A stretch of DNA of 64,000 nt, taken from the NCBI RefSeq assembly GCF_021117365.1, contig NZ_CP088262.1:2189001-2253000 (forward strand), in the 5' to 3' direction. This document shows positions 25,043 through 35,797 of the stretch, piece after piece. The notes beneath the pieces were generated by a model. The model was not told where the DNA came from, searched no databases, and saw only the letters and a list, made by a program, of their open reading frames with translations. This DNA comes from Nocardioides sp. cx-173 (lineage in GTDB: Bacteria > Actinomycetota > Actinomycetes > Propionibacteriales > Nocardioidaceae). The position numbers and the translations under genes are program-made. Position 1 is the first letter of the stretch. The number at the start of each line of letters is the position of its first letter.

Positions 25043-25774
25043 ATGACGCCTGAGCTGGATGCGCTCACCTTCGACGCCGACGACCCGGCGGCGCTGGCCA
25101 CCTTCTGGGCCGCATTCCTCGGATGGGACACCACCGGCGACCCCGACGACCCCGAGGCCGTCGTGTTGCTGCCCGACGACGACACCGGCTTCCGGCTCCG
25201 GTTCCAGCCGGCCGACCAGCCCAAGTCCATCCCCAACCAGATGCACTTCGACCTCACCAGCACCTCGCTGGAGGACCAGAAGCGGACCGTAGCGCGGGCC
25301 CTCGCCCTCGGCGCCCGCCGCCTCGACATCGGGCAGGGCCCCGATGCCGAGCACGTGGTGCTCGGCGACCCCGAGGGCAACGAGTTCGACGTGATCGAGC
25401 CGGGCAACGGCTTCCTGGCCGACTGCGGGTTCATCGGCGCGCTCGCCAGCGACGGCACCCAGGAGGTCGGCTACTTCTGGAGCCGCGCGCTGGACTGGCC
25501 GCTGGTCTGGGACCAGGACCAGGAGACCGCGATCCGCTCACCCAGGGGCGGCCCCAAGATCACCTGGGGCGGTCCGCCCATCGACCCGAGGCCCGGCAAG
25601 AACCGCCTGCACTTCGACCTGGTCCCCCCGCCCGGCGCCGACCAGCAGGCGGTCGTCGCACGGCTGCTGTCCCTGGGCGCCACCCGCGTCGACATCGGGC
25701 AGGGAGACGTGGGCTGGGTGGTGATGGCCGATCCCGACGGCAACGAGTTCTGCGTGAAGCCGTCGCGGGTCTAG
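25043..25774 (+). CDS. VOC-superfamily protein, two glyoxalase-like domains
   Basis: About 243 residues made of two similar halves. Each has the VOC betaalphabeta pattern: FDADDPAALATFWAAFLGW and the end LGDPEGNEFDVIEPG in the first, and GYFWSRALDWPLVWDQDQ ending MADPDGNEFCVKPS in the second. Such proteins bind metal or act as small-molecule dioxygenase, isomerase or resistance proteins; the substrate is unknown. I choose ATG 25043, with almost no leader. A 61-bp repeat follows the gene. Confidence 0.8.
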   Translation: MTPELDALTFDADDPAALATFWAAFLGWDTTGDPDDPEAVVLLPDDDTGFRLRFQPADQPKSIPNQMHFDLTSTSLEDQKRTVARALALGARRLDIGQGPDAEHVVLGDPEGNEFDVIEPGNGFLADCGFIGALASDGTQEVGYFWSRALDWPLVWDQDQETAIRSPRGGPKITWGGPPIDPRPGKNRLHFDLVPPPGADQQAVVARLLSLGATRVDIGQGDVGWVVMADPDGNEFCVKPSRV

Positions 25775-25861
25775 ACGTCCGCGACCCGGGGGTGCGGGTC
25801 GTGCCCGTGCTCGGGACTAGGCGACTCGTCGCCTGCCCCGTGCCCGCACCCATCAGGGCCC

Positions 25862-25922
25862 GCGGTTTGGTCACAAACCGCACGCCGAAGGGGGTCGAGC
25901 ATGCGGTTTGTGACCAAACCGC
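25862..25922. repeat. Intergenic double-hairpin repeat (61 bp)
   Basis: Perfect consensus units GCGGTTTGGTCACAAACCGC at 25862-25881 and its reverse complement at 25903-25922, 41 bp start to start, between convergent genes. Confidence 0.92.
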
Positions 25923-25962
25923 ATGCCCCACGTGAGGCCAGACCGCTCAGCGGGCCGCCGGC

Positions 25963-28320
<2,358 letters not shown>

Positions 28321-28488
28321 CGGTTCTCCCTCGGTCGTGCCTGCTCGGGCGCGGCGCCCAGACTAGGGCTGACCGGTGATCCCGGTGGTCCTCATCGCTG
28401 ACGCGGGCCGGCGCGACTGTGTGACATCGCACGCCCTCGCGCCGTACGTCGGACGGCGGCGTTCGCGCAGAACCGGCACACTGGCGGG

Positions 28489-28944
28489 GTGCTGCACCGA
28501 CACCCCTTCCTGAGCCTGCTGACCGGTGGCTACCTGGTCTTCGTCGCCTGGCTCACCCTGACGCCGCAGCCGATCGGCCCCGACGACCGGGACCTGATCC
28601 TCCGGGGTCTCGACGCGCTGCACCGGCGCGGCTACGCCGAGTCGATCGACTACAACCGGCTGGAGTTCCTGGCCAACATCGCGCTGTTCGTGCCGATCGG
28701 GATGTTCCTGCTGCTGCTGTTCGGCGCCGGGCAGTGGTGGCTGGCCGCCATCGGCGCCTTCCTGCTCACGTCGTTCATCGAGACCGTGCAGCAGCAGATC
28801 CCCGGCCGGGTCTCCGACGACCGCGACCTGCTGGCCAACACCGTGGGCGGCCTGATCGGGATCGCCGTCGCCCTGGTCGTGACCATGCCCGCCACGCTGC
28901 GGCGGCGTCGCGCCCGGGAGCGACGGGCCGCCGGGGTCGCGTGA
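28489..28944 (+). CDS. VanZ-like membrane protein
   Basis: A 151-residue protein of the VanZ family. Four hydrophobic segments surround FLANIALFVPIGMFLLLL and the conserved SFIETVQQQIPGRVSDDRDLLANTVGGLIG motif. VanZ members affect glycopeptide sensitivity in some bacteria, but most are of unknown function. GTG start; alone between divergent and convergent genes. Confidence 0.85.
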   Translation: MLHRHPFLSLLTGGYLVFVAWLTLTPQPIGPDDRDLILRGLDALHRRGYAESIDYNRLEFLANIALFVPIGMFLLLLFGAGQWWLAAIGAFLLTSFIETVQQQIPGRVSDDRDLLANTVGGLIGIAVALVVTMPATLRRRRARERRAAGVA

Positions 28945-28956
28945 CGGGCGGGCGGC

Positions 28957-29726
28957 TCAGCAGCCCGGCCGGGCCGCGCTGAGCTCGTCGTTGAGCCCGT
29001 CGAAGCTGCCGAAGTCCTCGACGGCGCCGGCAGCCACGCAGCGAGTGCTGCCGCCGTAGCCCGGGTCGTCGTAGACGCGCCAGGCATCGGGCTCGCGGTT
29101 CCAGACCGACTTGACGTTGTCGTTGAGGTCCCCGCCGGCGAAGTCGTGGAAGTCCGCCGACCGCCGGGCGAGCTGGACGCGCCAGCCGCCGCGATCGTCG
29201 TCGTCGTACATGCAGAAGTAGCCGACGTCGCAGGTGTCGTCGTAGAACGCCGCGGCGCCGTTGTTGAGGTCGTTCACGAAGTGGTAGTACGTCGCGACCG
29301 CAGCGCCGCAGCCGTTGGGATCGCCCTGGTTGTCGCACTGGCGGTCCATGTCGGCGCTGAAGGTGGTGTTGATCCGCAGTCGCATCTGCTCCGAGGGCCG
29401 TAGCTGCAGGCCGTTGCCGTAGTTGCGAAACCGAAGTCGTGGCGTACGCAGGAGCGCCGGAAGTTGTCCGAGAACGGGTTGGGTGGCCCGCTGCAGCCGT
29501 CGTCGGTCCAGTCGAACTCCGTGTCGATGCCCGACTTGGCGGTGTTCTTGACGCGCATGAACTGCGCCAGCGTCATCTCGAACATCAGCGTGTTGGCGCG
29601 GGCGCGCAGCTGGGCCTGGGTGTACGCCGCAGCGGGGGGCGGGCCGGCTGCCTGGACGGGCGCCGGCAGCCACACGCCGGCCAGGCAGGTGAGGGCGGCC
29701 AGCGTGGTCAAGAGGAGGCGCTTCAT
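28957..29726 (-). pseudogene. Secreted phospholipase A2 with I36-like domain, frameshifted
   Basis: The start MKRLLLTTLAALTCLAG (SD AAGGA) gives a signal peptide, then a bacterial PLA2 domain: TDDGCSGPPNPFSDNF and CVRHDFGF with the His-Asp catalytic pair. Just after HDFGF the frame shifts; the expected continuation RNYGNGLQLRPSEQM lies one frame away. One missing base near 29425-29432 explains it. The second frame continues through CDNQGDPNGCG and a gamma-crystallin/I36-like C-terminal domain (CDVGYFCMYDDDDRGGW). Either a real mutation, a sequencing error or a recoding site. Confidence 0.82.
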
Positions 29727-29842
29727 GGGGGGTCCTTTCGAGACATGACAGGACCGACGCCCCCCGAGCCGAGTCCCTTGGGTATGACTTGACGCTAGTC
29801 CCGCGCCCGGTTCGCCCCCGCCATGTCGACGGGCCATTTCCC

Positions 29843-29860
29843 CTAGTCAATTTGGACTAG
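29843..29860. promoter_or_regulatory. Inverted repeat upstream of the PLA2 gene
   Basis: CTAGTC and GACTAG arms with a 6-bp AT-rich gap, in the divergent space between the PLA2 gene and a small Cys-rich gene. A third CTAGTC lies about 40 bases away. Operator-like. Confidence 0.4.
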
Positions 29861-29937
29861 CCCGCGCGATTCGACCCCAGGCCTCCGCGGACAGCACGTA
29901 GCGTCGTGAGCAACGACTTCACAGGGGCGACGACATC

Positions 29938-30090
29938 ATGTGGGACACGGTTCCAAGCAGCACTCACCAGCTCAGCCACGACATGCCGTGCGCTCGGTGC
30001 GGGCACGCGAGGCACACCTTCCTGGCGTGCAGCGACTCCTGCGACTGCGCGCCGGTCGCCGCGCCGGCGCGCGAGCTCGCCCGCGCCTGA
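29938..30090 (+). CDS. Small Cys-rich protein, 50 aa
   Basis: ATG preceded by AGGGGCG at a good distance. The 50-residue product has CARCGHARHTF followed by CSDSCDC, a Cys2-His plus CxxxCxC arrangement like a small zinc ribbon. The tail is Ala/Arg-rich. No family is recognised. It fills otherwise empty space divergent from the PLA2 gene and ends 45 bases before the convergent dehydrogenase stop. Confidence 0.5.
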   Translation: MWDTVPSSTHQLSHDMPCARCGHARHTFLACSDSCDCAPVAAPARELARA

Positions 30091-30135
30091 GTCCGCGATC
30101 CTGAGCCCCCCGCACCGGGGCCCGGTCGGTGCCCC

Positions 30136-31152
30136 TCAGGGCTCCAGCAGCACCTTGACGGCGCGACGCTCGTCCATCGCCCGGTAGCCGTCGGCCGCCT
30201 GCGCCAGCGGCAGCGTGAGGTCGAAGACCAGCCCGGGCTCCATCCGGCCGGCCAGCACGTGGTCGAGCATCTCGGGAAGGTAGCGCCGAACCGGCGCCAT
30301 GCCGCCGCGCAGGCCGAAGTTCTTCTGGAACATCCGCCGCACGGGCAGCTGCACGCCGTGCGGGACGCCGACGAAGCCCACCGTGGCGCCCGGGCGGGCC
30401 ACGGCGAAGGCGGTGCCCATCGCGTCGTCGGTGCCGACGCACTCCAGCACCGCGTGGGCCCCGATCCCGCCGGTGATCTCCTTGACCTCCGCCGCGCCCT
30501 CTTTGCCGCGCGCGGCGACCAGGTGGGTGGCGCCGAAGGCCGTGGCGATCTGCTGGCGCGACTCGTGGCGCGACATGGCGATGACCTTCTCGGCACCCAT
30601 GATCGACGCGGCCAGGACGCCGCACAGACCGACGGCACCGTCCCCCACGACGACGACCGTGCCGCCTTCGGGGACACCGGCAGCGACGGCCGCGTGCCAC
30701 CCGGTGGGCATCACGTCCGAGAGCGCCAGCAGGGACGGCACGAGGGCCGGGTCGGGCTCGCCGTCGAGCTTGACCAGGCTGCCCTCGGCCTGGCCGACCA
30801 GCGCGTACTCCGCCTGGCCGCTCGTGGTCATGCTCAGGTTGCTGCAGGCCGACTGCACGCCGGCCTCGCAGTGAGCGCAGGTGTTGTCACAGTGGCAGAA
30901 CGGGACGATGACGAAGTCGCCCGGGCGGAAGGACGCCACCTCCGAGCCCACCTCCTCCACGACGCCGATGCACTCGTGGCCGATGGTGGCGCCGGGAGTG
31001 ATGTCGTTCTCGCCGCGGTAGGGCCACAGGTCCGAGCCGCAGATGCAGCCCGCGGTGACCTTGACGATGGCGTCCGTGGGGCTGGTGAGGACCGGGTCGG
31101 GGACCTGCGAGACTCGGATGTCACCGGGTCCGTGGATGGTGGTGGCGCGCAT
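30136..31152 (-). CDS. Zinc-dependent alcohol dehydrogenase (MDR)
   Basis: About 338 residues. CGSDLWPYRG and GHECIGVVEEVG carry the catalytic zinc ligands; CHCDNTCAHCEAGVQSAC supplies a four-cysteine structural zinc site; VVVVGDGAVGLCGVLAA is the NAD(P) loop. ATG 31152 is chosen because GAGG lies nine bases upstream. Substrate unknown; related proteins include glutathione-independent formaldehyde and other alcohol dehydrogenases. Confidence 0.87.
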   Translation of the reverse strand: MRATTIHGPGDIRVSQVPDPVLTSPTDAIVKVTAGCICGSDLWPYRGENDITPGATIGHECIGVVEEVGSEVASFRPGDFVIVPFCHCDNTCAHCEAGVQSACSNLSMTTSGQAEYALVGQAEGSLVKLDGEPDPALVPSLLALSDVMPTGWHAAVAAGVPEGGTVVVVGDGAVGLCGVLAASIMGAEKVIAMSRHESRQQIATAFGATHLVAARGKEGAAEVKEITGGIGAHAVLECVGTDDAMGTAFAVARPGATVGFVGVPHGVQLPVRRMFQKNFGLRGGMAPVRRYLPEMLDHVLAGRMEPGLVFDLTLPLAQAADGYRAMDERRAVKVLLEP

Positions 31153-31220
31153 GTGTGCCATCCTCGCACTGGTCCCGACCCGGCCCCACGACCCGCCGTC
31201 GCGGCCGGTGTTTGCGTTAT

Positions 31221-31232
31221 CTCACATGTGAG
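31221..31232. promoter_or_regulatory. Palindrome before the HTH-MurA fusion gene
   Basis: CTCACATGTGAG is a perfect 12-bp palindrome 14 bases before the start codon, placed where it would overlap the promoter or leader. A candidate autoregulatory site for the gene's own HTH domain. Confidence 0.5.
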
Positions 31233-31246
31233 TTACCTTGGAAAAC

Positions 31247-32773
31247 ATGGCATTGGACTACAAGGGCCGGATCGGTCATCTGATCCGCGACGCACGCAAG
31301 CACCGCGGTCTCACCCAGCACCAGCTGGCCGCGCTGCTCAACACCAGCCAGAGCGCGATCAACCGGATCGAGAAGGGCCACCAGAACCTCTCCCTGGAAA
31401 TGCTGGCTCGCATCGGCGAGGCCCTGGACTCCGAGATCGTGGCGCTCGGCGCTGGGCCGACGCACCTGCGCGTGACGGGCCCGACCACCCTGTCGGGCAG
31501 CATCGACGTCAAGACCTCGAAGAACGCCGGCGTCGCGCTCCTGTGCGCCACGCTGCTCAACCGCGGCCGCACCACGCTGCGCAAGGTCGCGCGCATCGAG
31601 GAGGTCAACCGGCTCCTGGAGGTCCTCAACAGCCTCGGCGTCCAGACCAAGTGGCTCAACGACCAGAACGACCTCGAGATCATCCCGCCCAAGGAGCTCG
31701 ACCTCGGCCACATCGACGAGGAGGCGGCCCGCCGTACCCGCTCGATCATCATGTTCCTCGGCCCGCTGCTGCACCGCTCCGACGCCTTCGACCTGCCGTA
31801 CGCCGGCGGCTGCAACCTCGGCACCCGCACCGTCGAGCCGCACATGTCGGCACTGCGGCCCTTCGGCCTCGAGGTCAAGGCGACCGAGGGCTCCTACCAC
31901 GCCCAGGTCAACCGGGCCATCGAGCCGGGGCGCCCCATCGTCCTCACCGAGCGCGGCGACACCGTCACCGAGAACGCGCTCATGGCCGCCGCGCTGCACC
32001 CCGGCACCACGATCATCCGCAACGCCTCGTCCAACTACATGGTCCAGGACCTGTGCTTCTACCTGCAGCGTCTCGGCGTCGAGGTCGAGGGCATCGGCAC
32101 CACCACCCTCACCGTCACCGGCAAGTCGGTCATCGACGTCGACGTGGACTACTCCCCCAGCGAGGACCCGATCGAGGCGATGTCGCTGCTGGCCGCCGCG
32201 ATCGTCACGAAGTCCTCGATCACCATCCGCCGGGTGCCGATCGAGTTCCTCGAGATCGAGCTGGCGCTGCTCGAGGAGATGGGGTTCAGCTACGAGCGGA
32301 CCGAGGAGTACGTCGCGGCCAACGGCGCCACCCGCTTGGTCGATCTCACGACGCGCCCCTCGGAGCTGCACGCCCCGCTCGACAAGATCCACCCGATGCC
32401 CTTCCCGGGCCTCAACATCGACAACCTGCCGTTCTTCGCGGTCATCGCGGCCACCGCCGAGGGGCAGACCTATCTGCACGACTGGGTCTACGACAACCGC
32501 GCCATCTACCTCACCGACCTCAACAAGCTGGGCGGCCACGTCCAGCTGCTCGACCCGCACCGGGTCATGATCGAGGGCCCCACGCACTGGACCGGTGCCG
32601 AGCTCATGTGCCCCCCGGCCCTCCGGCCCGCCGTCGTGGTGCTCCTGGCGATGCTCGCCTCCCGGGGCACCTCGGTCCTGCGCGGCACCTACGTCATCCA
32701 CCGCGGCTACGAGGACCTCGCCGAGCGCCTCAACCAGCTCGGCGCGTCCATCGACACCTTCCGCGACATCTGA
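31247..32773 (+). CDS. HTH domain fused to MurA-like enolpyruvyl transferase
   Basis: A 508-residue fusion. Residues ~8-62 are an XRE-type helix-turn-helix (GLTQHQLAALLNTSQSAINRIEKG). The rest has the EPT fold of UDP-GlcNAc 1-carboxyvinyltransferase: Lys92-Asn93 in KTSKNAG, the loop Cys189 in GGCNLGTRTVEPH (equivalent to the fosfomycin-target cysteine) and the C-terminal IHRGYEDLAERL. So the first step of peptidoglycan synthesis may be catalysed or sensed by a protein that also binds DNA. Whether it replaces or supplements a plain MurA is unknown. Start ATG 31247. Confidence 0.88.
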   Translation: MALDYKGRIGHLIRDARKHRGLTQHQLAALLNTSQSAINRIEKGHQNLSLEMLARIGEALDSEIVALGAGPTHLRVTGPTTLSGSIDVKTSKNAGVALLCATLLNRGRTTLRKVARIEEVNRLLEVLNSLGVQTKWLNDQNDLEIIPPKELDLGHIDEEAARRTRSIIMFLGPLLHRSDAFDLPYAGGCNLGTRTVEPHMSALRPFGLEVKATEGSYHAQVNRAIEPGRPIVLTERGDTVTENALMAAALHPGTTIIRNASSNYMVQDLCFYLQRLGVEVEGIGTTTLTVTGKSVIDVDVDYSPSEDPIEAMSLLAAAIVTKSSITIRRVPIEFLEIELALLEEMGFSYERTEEYVAANGATRLVDLTTRPSELHAPLDKIHPMPFPGLNIDNLPFFAVIAATAEGQTYLHDWVYDNRAIYLTDLNKLGGHVQLLDPHRVMIEGPTHWTGAELMCPPALRPAVVVLLAMLASRGTSVLRGTYVIHRGYEDLAERLNQLGASIDTFRDI

Positions 32774-32795
32774 CCCTTCTGCCGCCCCGCGGTCT

Positions 32796-32956
32796 GCGGT
32801 TTGGTCACAAACCGCAGATCCGGACCGCTCCGGCCCGCGGTTTGTGACCAAACCACGCACGCCGAGGCGCGCGACGCCGGTTGGCCGGCTGGGTCGCGGT
32901 TTGGTCACAAACCGCAGGTTCAAGCCGCCGCAGCCTGCGGTTTGTGACCAAACCAC
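32796..32956. repeat. Intergenic double-hairpin repeat, tandem pair
   Basis: Two 61-bp elements in tandem: units at 32796, 32837 and 32896, 32937 (each 20 bp). Internal spacing is 41 bp in both and the elements start exactly 100 bp apart. Right-hand units end in CCAC instead of CCGC. Located between convergent genes. Confidence 0.92.
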
Positions 32957-32977
32957 GGGGGCGCCGCGCGCACCGGC

Positions 32978-33241
32978 TCAGTCGAACAGCGTCTCGACCC
33001 ACGCGCGGGCCGGCGGTCGGGAGGAGACGGGCGGCTCCGTCATATCCGCCGTGATCCGCGGCAGCGGGGCGGTGTGCTGGCCGGCGTGCCGGTGCCAGTC
33101 GAGCTCGGACTCGGTGAGGGCACCGAGGTCGGCGCGCGAGAGGAAGACGCCGTGCCCGTCGGGGCACTGGCTCACCTCACCGTCGCCGAGCCCTCGCGAC
33201 ACCATCTCCGCACCGCAGCGAGGACAGCTCAAGGTCTCCAT
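32978..33241 (-). CDS. Zinc-ribbon protein, TFIIB-like
   Basis: An 87-residue protein: METLSCPRCGAEMV with CxxC, then VSQCPDGHGVFLSRADLGAL, where the usual fourth Cys is His. The pattern fits the small zf-TFIIB family, which is of unknown function. The C-terminus is Pro/Arg-rich. Divergent from the GDPD gene, with the tandem repeat after its stop. Confidence 0.72.
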   Translation of the reverse strand: METLSCPRCGAEMVSRGLGDGEVSQCPDGHGVFLSRADLGALTESELDWHRHAGQHTAPLPRITADMTEPPVSSRPPARAWVETLFD

Positions 33242-33424
33242 GCTCCGACCGTAGACCTCCGTCGGCACGGGTGGCGGACGCGCGCCGAGATGCTGCCGCC
33301 TGGTCCCGACACCCGCCTCCTCGCGGGGCCGCGGCGGAGCGGTCGGGCTCGGCGTACGGCGTGACGGGGGCGGTGCGGCACGGGGCGCGGCGCAATCGGC
33401 GCCGCGGGGTGGATACTGCACCCC

Positions 33425-34237
33425 GTGACGTCACCGCTGACGGGGTTCGCCTACCTCGACGAGCCCCAGGCGCAGCCGGGGTCCGTGCTGGCGTTCGCGC
33501 ACCGCGGCGGCGCCTACCACCCGGAGATCGAGGGTCTGGAGAACACGGTCGCGGCCTTCCGGCACGCCGTGGAGCTCGGCTACGAGTACCTCGAGACCGA
33601 CGTCCACGTCACCAGCGACGGCGTGCTGCTGGCCTTCCACGACGACGTGCTGGACCGGGTCACGGACCGGACCGGCAGCCTGGCGACCTCGACCTACGCG
33701 GAGGTACGGCGGGCGCGGGTCGGTGGCCGGGAGCAGGTGCCCACCCTGGAGACGCTCTTCGACGAGTTCCCCTCCGCCCGGTTCAACATCGATCTCAAGT
33801 CCGACGGGGCGGTGGCCGCCCTGGCCGACCTCCTCGCCGAGCGTGGCGCCTGGGACCGGGTGCTGGTCGGGTCGTTCAAGGTGCGCCGGCTGAGGCGGTT
33901 CCGGGCGCTGACCCGAGGTCGGGTGGCGACCTCCGCCCACCCGCTCGAGGTCGCGGCGTACCGGTTGCTGCCCAGCGGCCGCCTGGCGCGACTGCTGACG
34001 CGGGGGCGCCTCGCCGCCCTGCAGATCCCGCACCGGCGCGGCCGACTGGTCGTCGCCACCCGCGGGCTCGTACGCCGCGCCCACGCGGCCGGCCACCACG
34101 TCCACGCGTGGACCATCGACGACCCCGAGGAGATGGACGAGCTGCTCGACCGCGGCGTCGACGGCCTGTTCACCGATCGCACCGACGTGCTCAAGACCGT
34201 GCTCCAGCGGCGCGGACAATGGAGGGAGACCACATGA
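33425..34237 (+). CDS. Glycerophosphodiester phosphodiesterase
   Basis: A 270-residue TIM-barrel GDPD. AHRGG near residue 25, ENTVAAFRHAVELGYEYLETDVHVTSDG and FHDDVLDRVTDRTG contain the catalytic His pair and the metal-binding Glu/Asp. WTIDDPEEMDELLDRGVDGLFTD is the usual C-terminal signature. Cleaves glycerophosphodiesters to glycerol-3-phosphate and an alcohol; no signal peptide, so cytosolic. Overlaps the transporter gene by four bases. Confidence 0.9.
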   Translation: MTSPLTGFAYLDEPQAQPGSVLAFAHRGGAYHPEIEGLENTVAAFRHAVELGYEYLETDVHVTSDGVLLAFHDDVLDRVTDRTGSLATSTYAEVRRARVGGREQVPTLETLFDEFPSARFNIDLKSDGAVAALADLLAERGAWDRVLVGSFKVRRLRRFRALTRGRVATSAHPLEVAAYRLLPSGRLARLLTRGRLAALQIPHRRGRLVVATRGLVRRAHAAGHHVHAWTIDDPEEMDELLDRGVDGLFTDRTDVLKTVLQRRGQWRETT

Positions 34238-35589
34238 CGACCCAGCCAAGCGGTGTCGCCGATCTCGGACCGCTCAACAGGGCACGGGAGCAGAAGGCCT
34301 GGTACTTCTACGACTGGGCCAACAGCGCGTTCGCCACCACGGTGGCCGGAGTGCTCTTCGGTCCGTACCTGATCGCGATCGCCGAGGAGGCCGCGGTCGA
34401 CGACCGCGTCTCGCTGCTGGGCATCTCGGTGGACCCCGGCGCCCTGCCCGCCTACGTCATCACGGCCTCGACGCTCATCTCCGCGATCCTCCTGCCGCTG
34501 CTGGGAGCGGTGGCCGACCGTACCTCCCGCAAGAAGGACCTGCTCGCCGGCTTCGCCTGGGTCGGCGCCCTCTTCGCCGCACTGCTCTTCTTCATGACCG
34601 GCGACAACTGGCAGTTCGGGGCGATCACGTTCGTCATCGCCAACCTGTGCTTCGGCGCCTCCGCGGTGGTCAACGACTCCATCCTGCCGTTGATCTCCGA
34701 CGAGTCGGAGCGCGACCGGGTCTCCTCGCGCGGCTGGGCCTACGGCTACGCCGGCGGGGGGCTGCTGCTCGCGCTGAACTTCGTGCTGGTCAGCTTCCAC
34801 GACACCTTCGGCCTCACCGAGGGCATGGCCGTCCGGATCTCGCTGCTCTCGGCCGCCGTCTGGTGGGCGGCGTTCACCTTCATCCCGTGGCGTGGGCTGC
34901 GCAACCACCCGCCCGCCGACGTCGAGCACGTCGAGGGCGGCGTCCTGCAGCGCAGCTTCGGGCAGCTCTGGCTCACGCTCAAGGACATGCGCAACTACCC
35001 AGTCGCGCTCACCTTCCTGTTGGCCTACCTGTTCTTCAACGACGGCATCCAGACCGTCATCAGCCAGGCGTCGGTCTACGGCGTGGAGGAGCTCGGCTTC
35101 GAGCAGGGGACGATGCTCGGGGTCTACCTGCTCGTGCAGTTCGTCGCGGTCGGGGGGGCGCTACTGTTCGGCCGGATCGCCGCCACGAGGGGTGCGAAGA
35201 ACACGATCCTGGGCGGCCTGGTGATCTGGATGCTCATCGTCACCGCCGGGCTGGTGATGCCGGATGAGTCCCTGCTGCCGCTCCTGGGCCTGGGGGCGGC
35301 CATCGGCCTGGTGCTCGGCGGGACCCAGGCCCTGGCGCGCTCGTACTTCTCGTTGCTGATCCCCCGGGGCAAGGAGGCGGAGTACTTCAGCTTCTACCAC
35401 GCCATGGAGCGGGGCACGTCGTGGTTCGGCACGCTCGTCTTCGGGCTCGTCTACACGTTCACCGGCTCCTACCGGCCGGCCCTCTTCGCCCTCATCCTGT
35501 TCTTCATCGTCGGCGGCCTGCTGCTGATGCGCGTCGACACCGCGCGCGGCATCCGGGAGGCCGGCAACGAGCTCCCGGGCGTCTACTGA
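34234..35589 (+). CDS. MFS transporter, UMF1/Atg22-like
   Basis: A 451-residue transporter with about twelve membrane helices. The N-terminal EQKAWYFYDWANSAFATTVAGVLFGPYL is the hallmark of the UMF1 family, related to yeast vacuolar Atg22. A conserved ADRTSRKK loop follows helix 2-3. Substrate unknown. SD GGAGGGAG lies inside the end of the GDPD gene, whose product could process what this protein moves. Confidence 0.88.
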   Translation: MTTQPSGVADLGPLNRAREQKAWYFYDWANSAFATTVAGVLFGPYLIAIAEEAAVDDRVSLLGISVDPGALPAYVITASTLISAILLPLLGAVADRTSRKKDLLAGFAWVGALFAALLFFMTGDNWQFGAITFVIANLCFGASAVVNDSILPLISDESERDRVSSRGWAYGYAGGGLLLALNFVLVSFHDTFGLTEGMAVRISLLSAAVWWAAFTFIPWRGLRNHPPADVEHVEGGVLQRSFGQLWLTLKDMRNYPVALTFLLAYLFFNDGIQTVISQASVYGVEELGFEQGTMLGVYLLVQFVAVGGALLFGRIAATRGAKNTILGGLVIWMLIVTAGLVMPDESLLPLLGLGAAIGLVLGGTQALARSYFSLLIPRGKEAEYFSFYHAMERGTSWFGTLVFGLVYTFTGSYRPALFALILFFIVGGLLLMRVDTARGIREAGNELPGVY

Positions 35590-35651
35590 CGCCGGCTTGG
35601 CGGCCGGGTGACGGATCCCCACCGACTCCTCGCGGTGACGCGGTGATTGCC

Positions 35652-35678
35652 GGAATCTTTGGGTGGCTCGCTAACGTT
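35652..35678 (+). promoter_or_regulatory. SigH/SigR-type promoter upstream of rbpA
   Basis: GGAAT at 35652-35656 and GTT at 35676-35678 with a 19-base gap match the GGAAY-N18/19-GTT pattern of thiol-stress sigma factors. RbpA belongs to that regulon in Streptomyces (established knowledge). About 120 bases of leader follow. Confidence 0.6.
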
Positions 35679-35797
35679 GAACGAGTACGGGGGTGCTATG
35701 GCCCGCATCGGTCCCGGCCGGTTTTGGTCCGGTCCCGATCTGGGTACTACTCCCCTGACTGAATTCCACGGGGAAACACTAGTTTGGAGGTGCCTCA

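Noticed and set aside
35698..35797. Small leader peptide in the rbpA leader starting at ATG 35698
   Set aside because: The frame reads straight through the rbpA start without a stop, so it is not a closed leader ORF.
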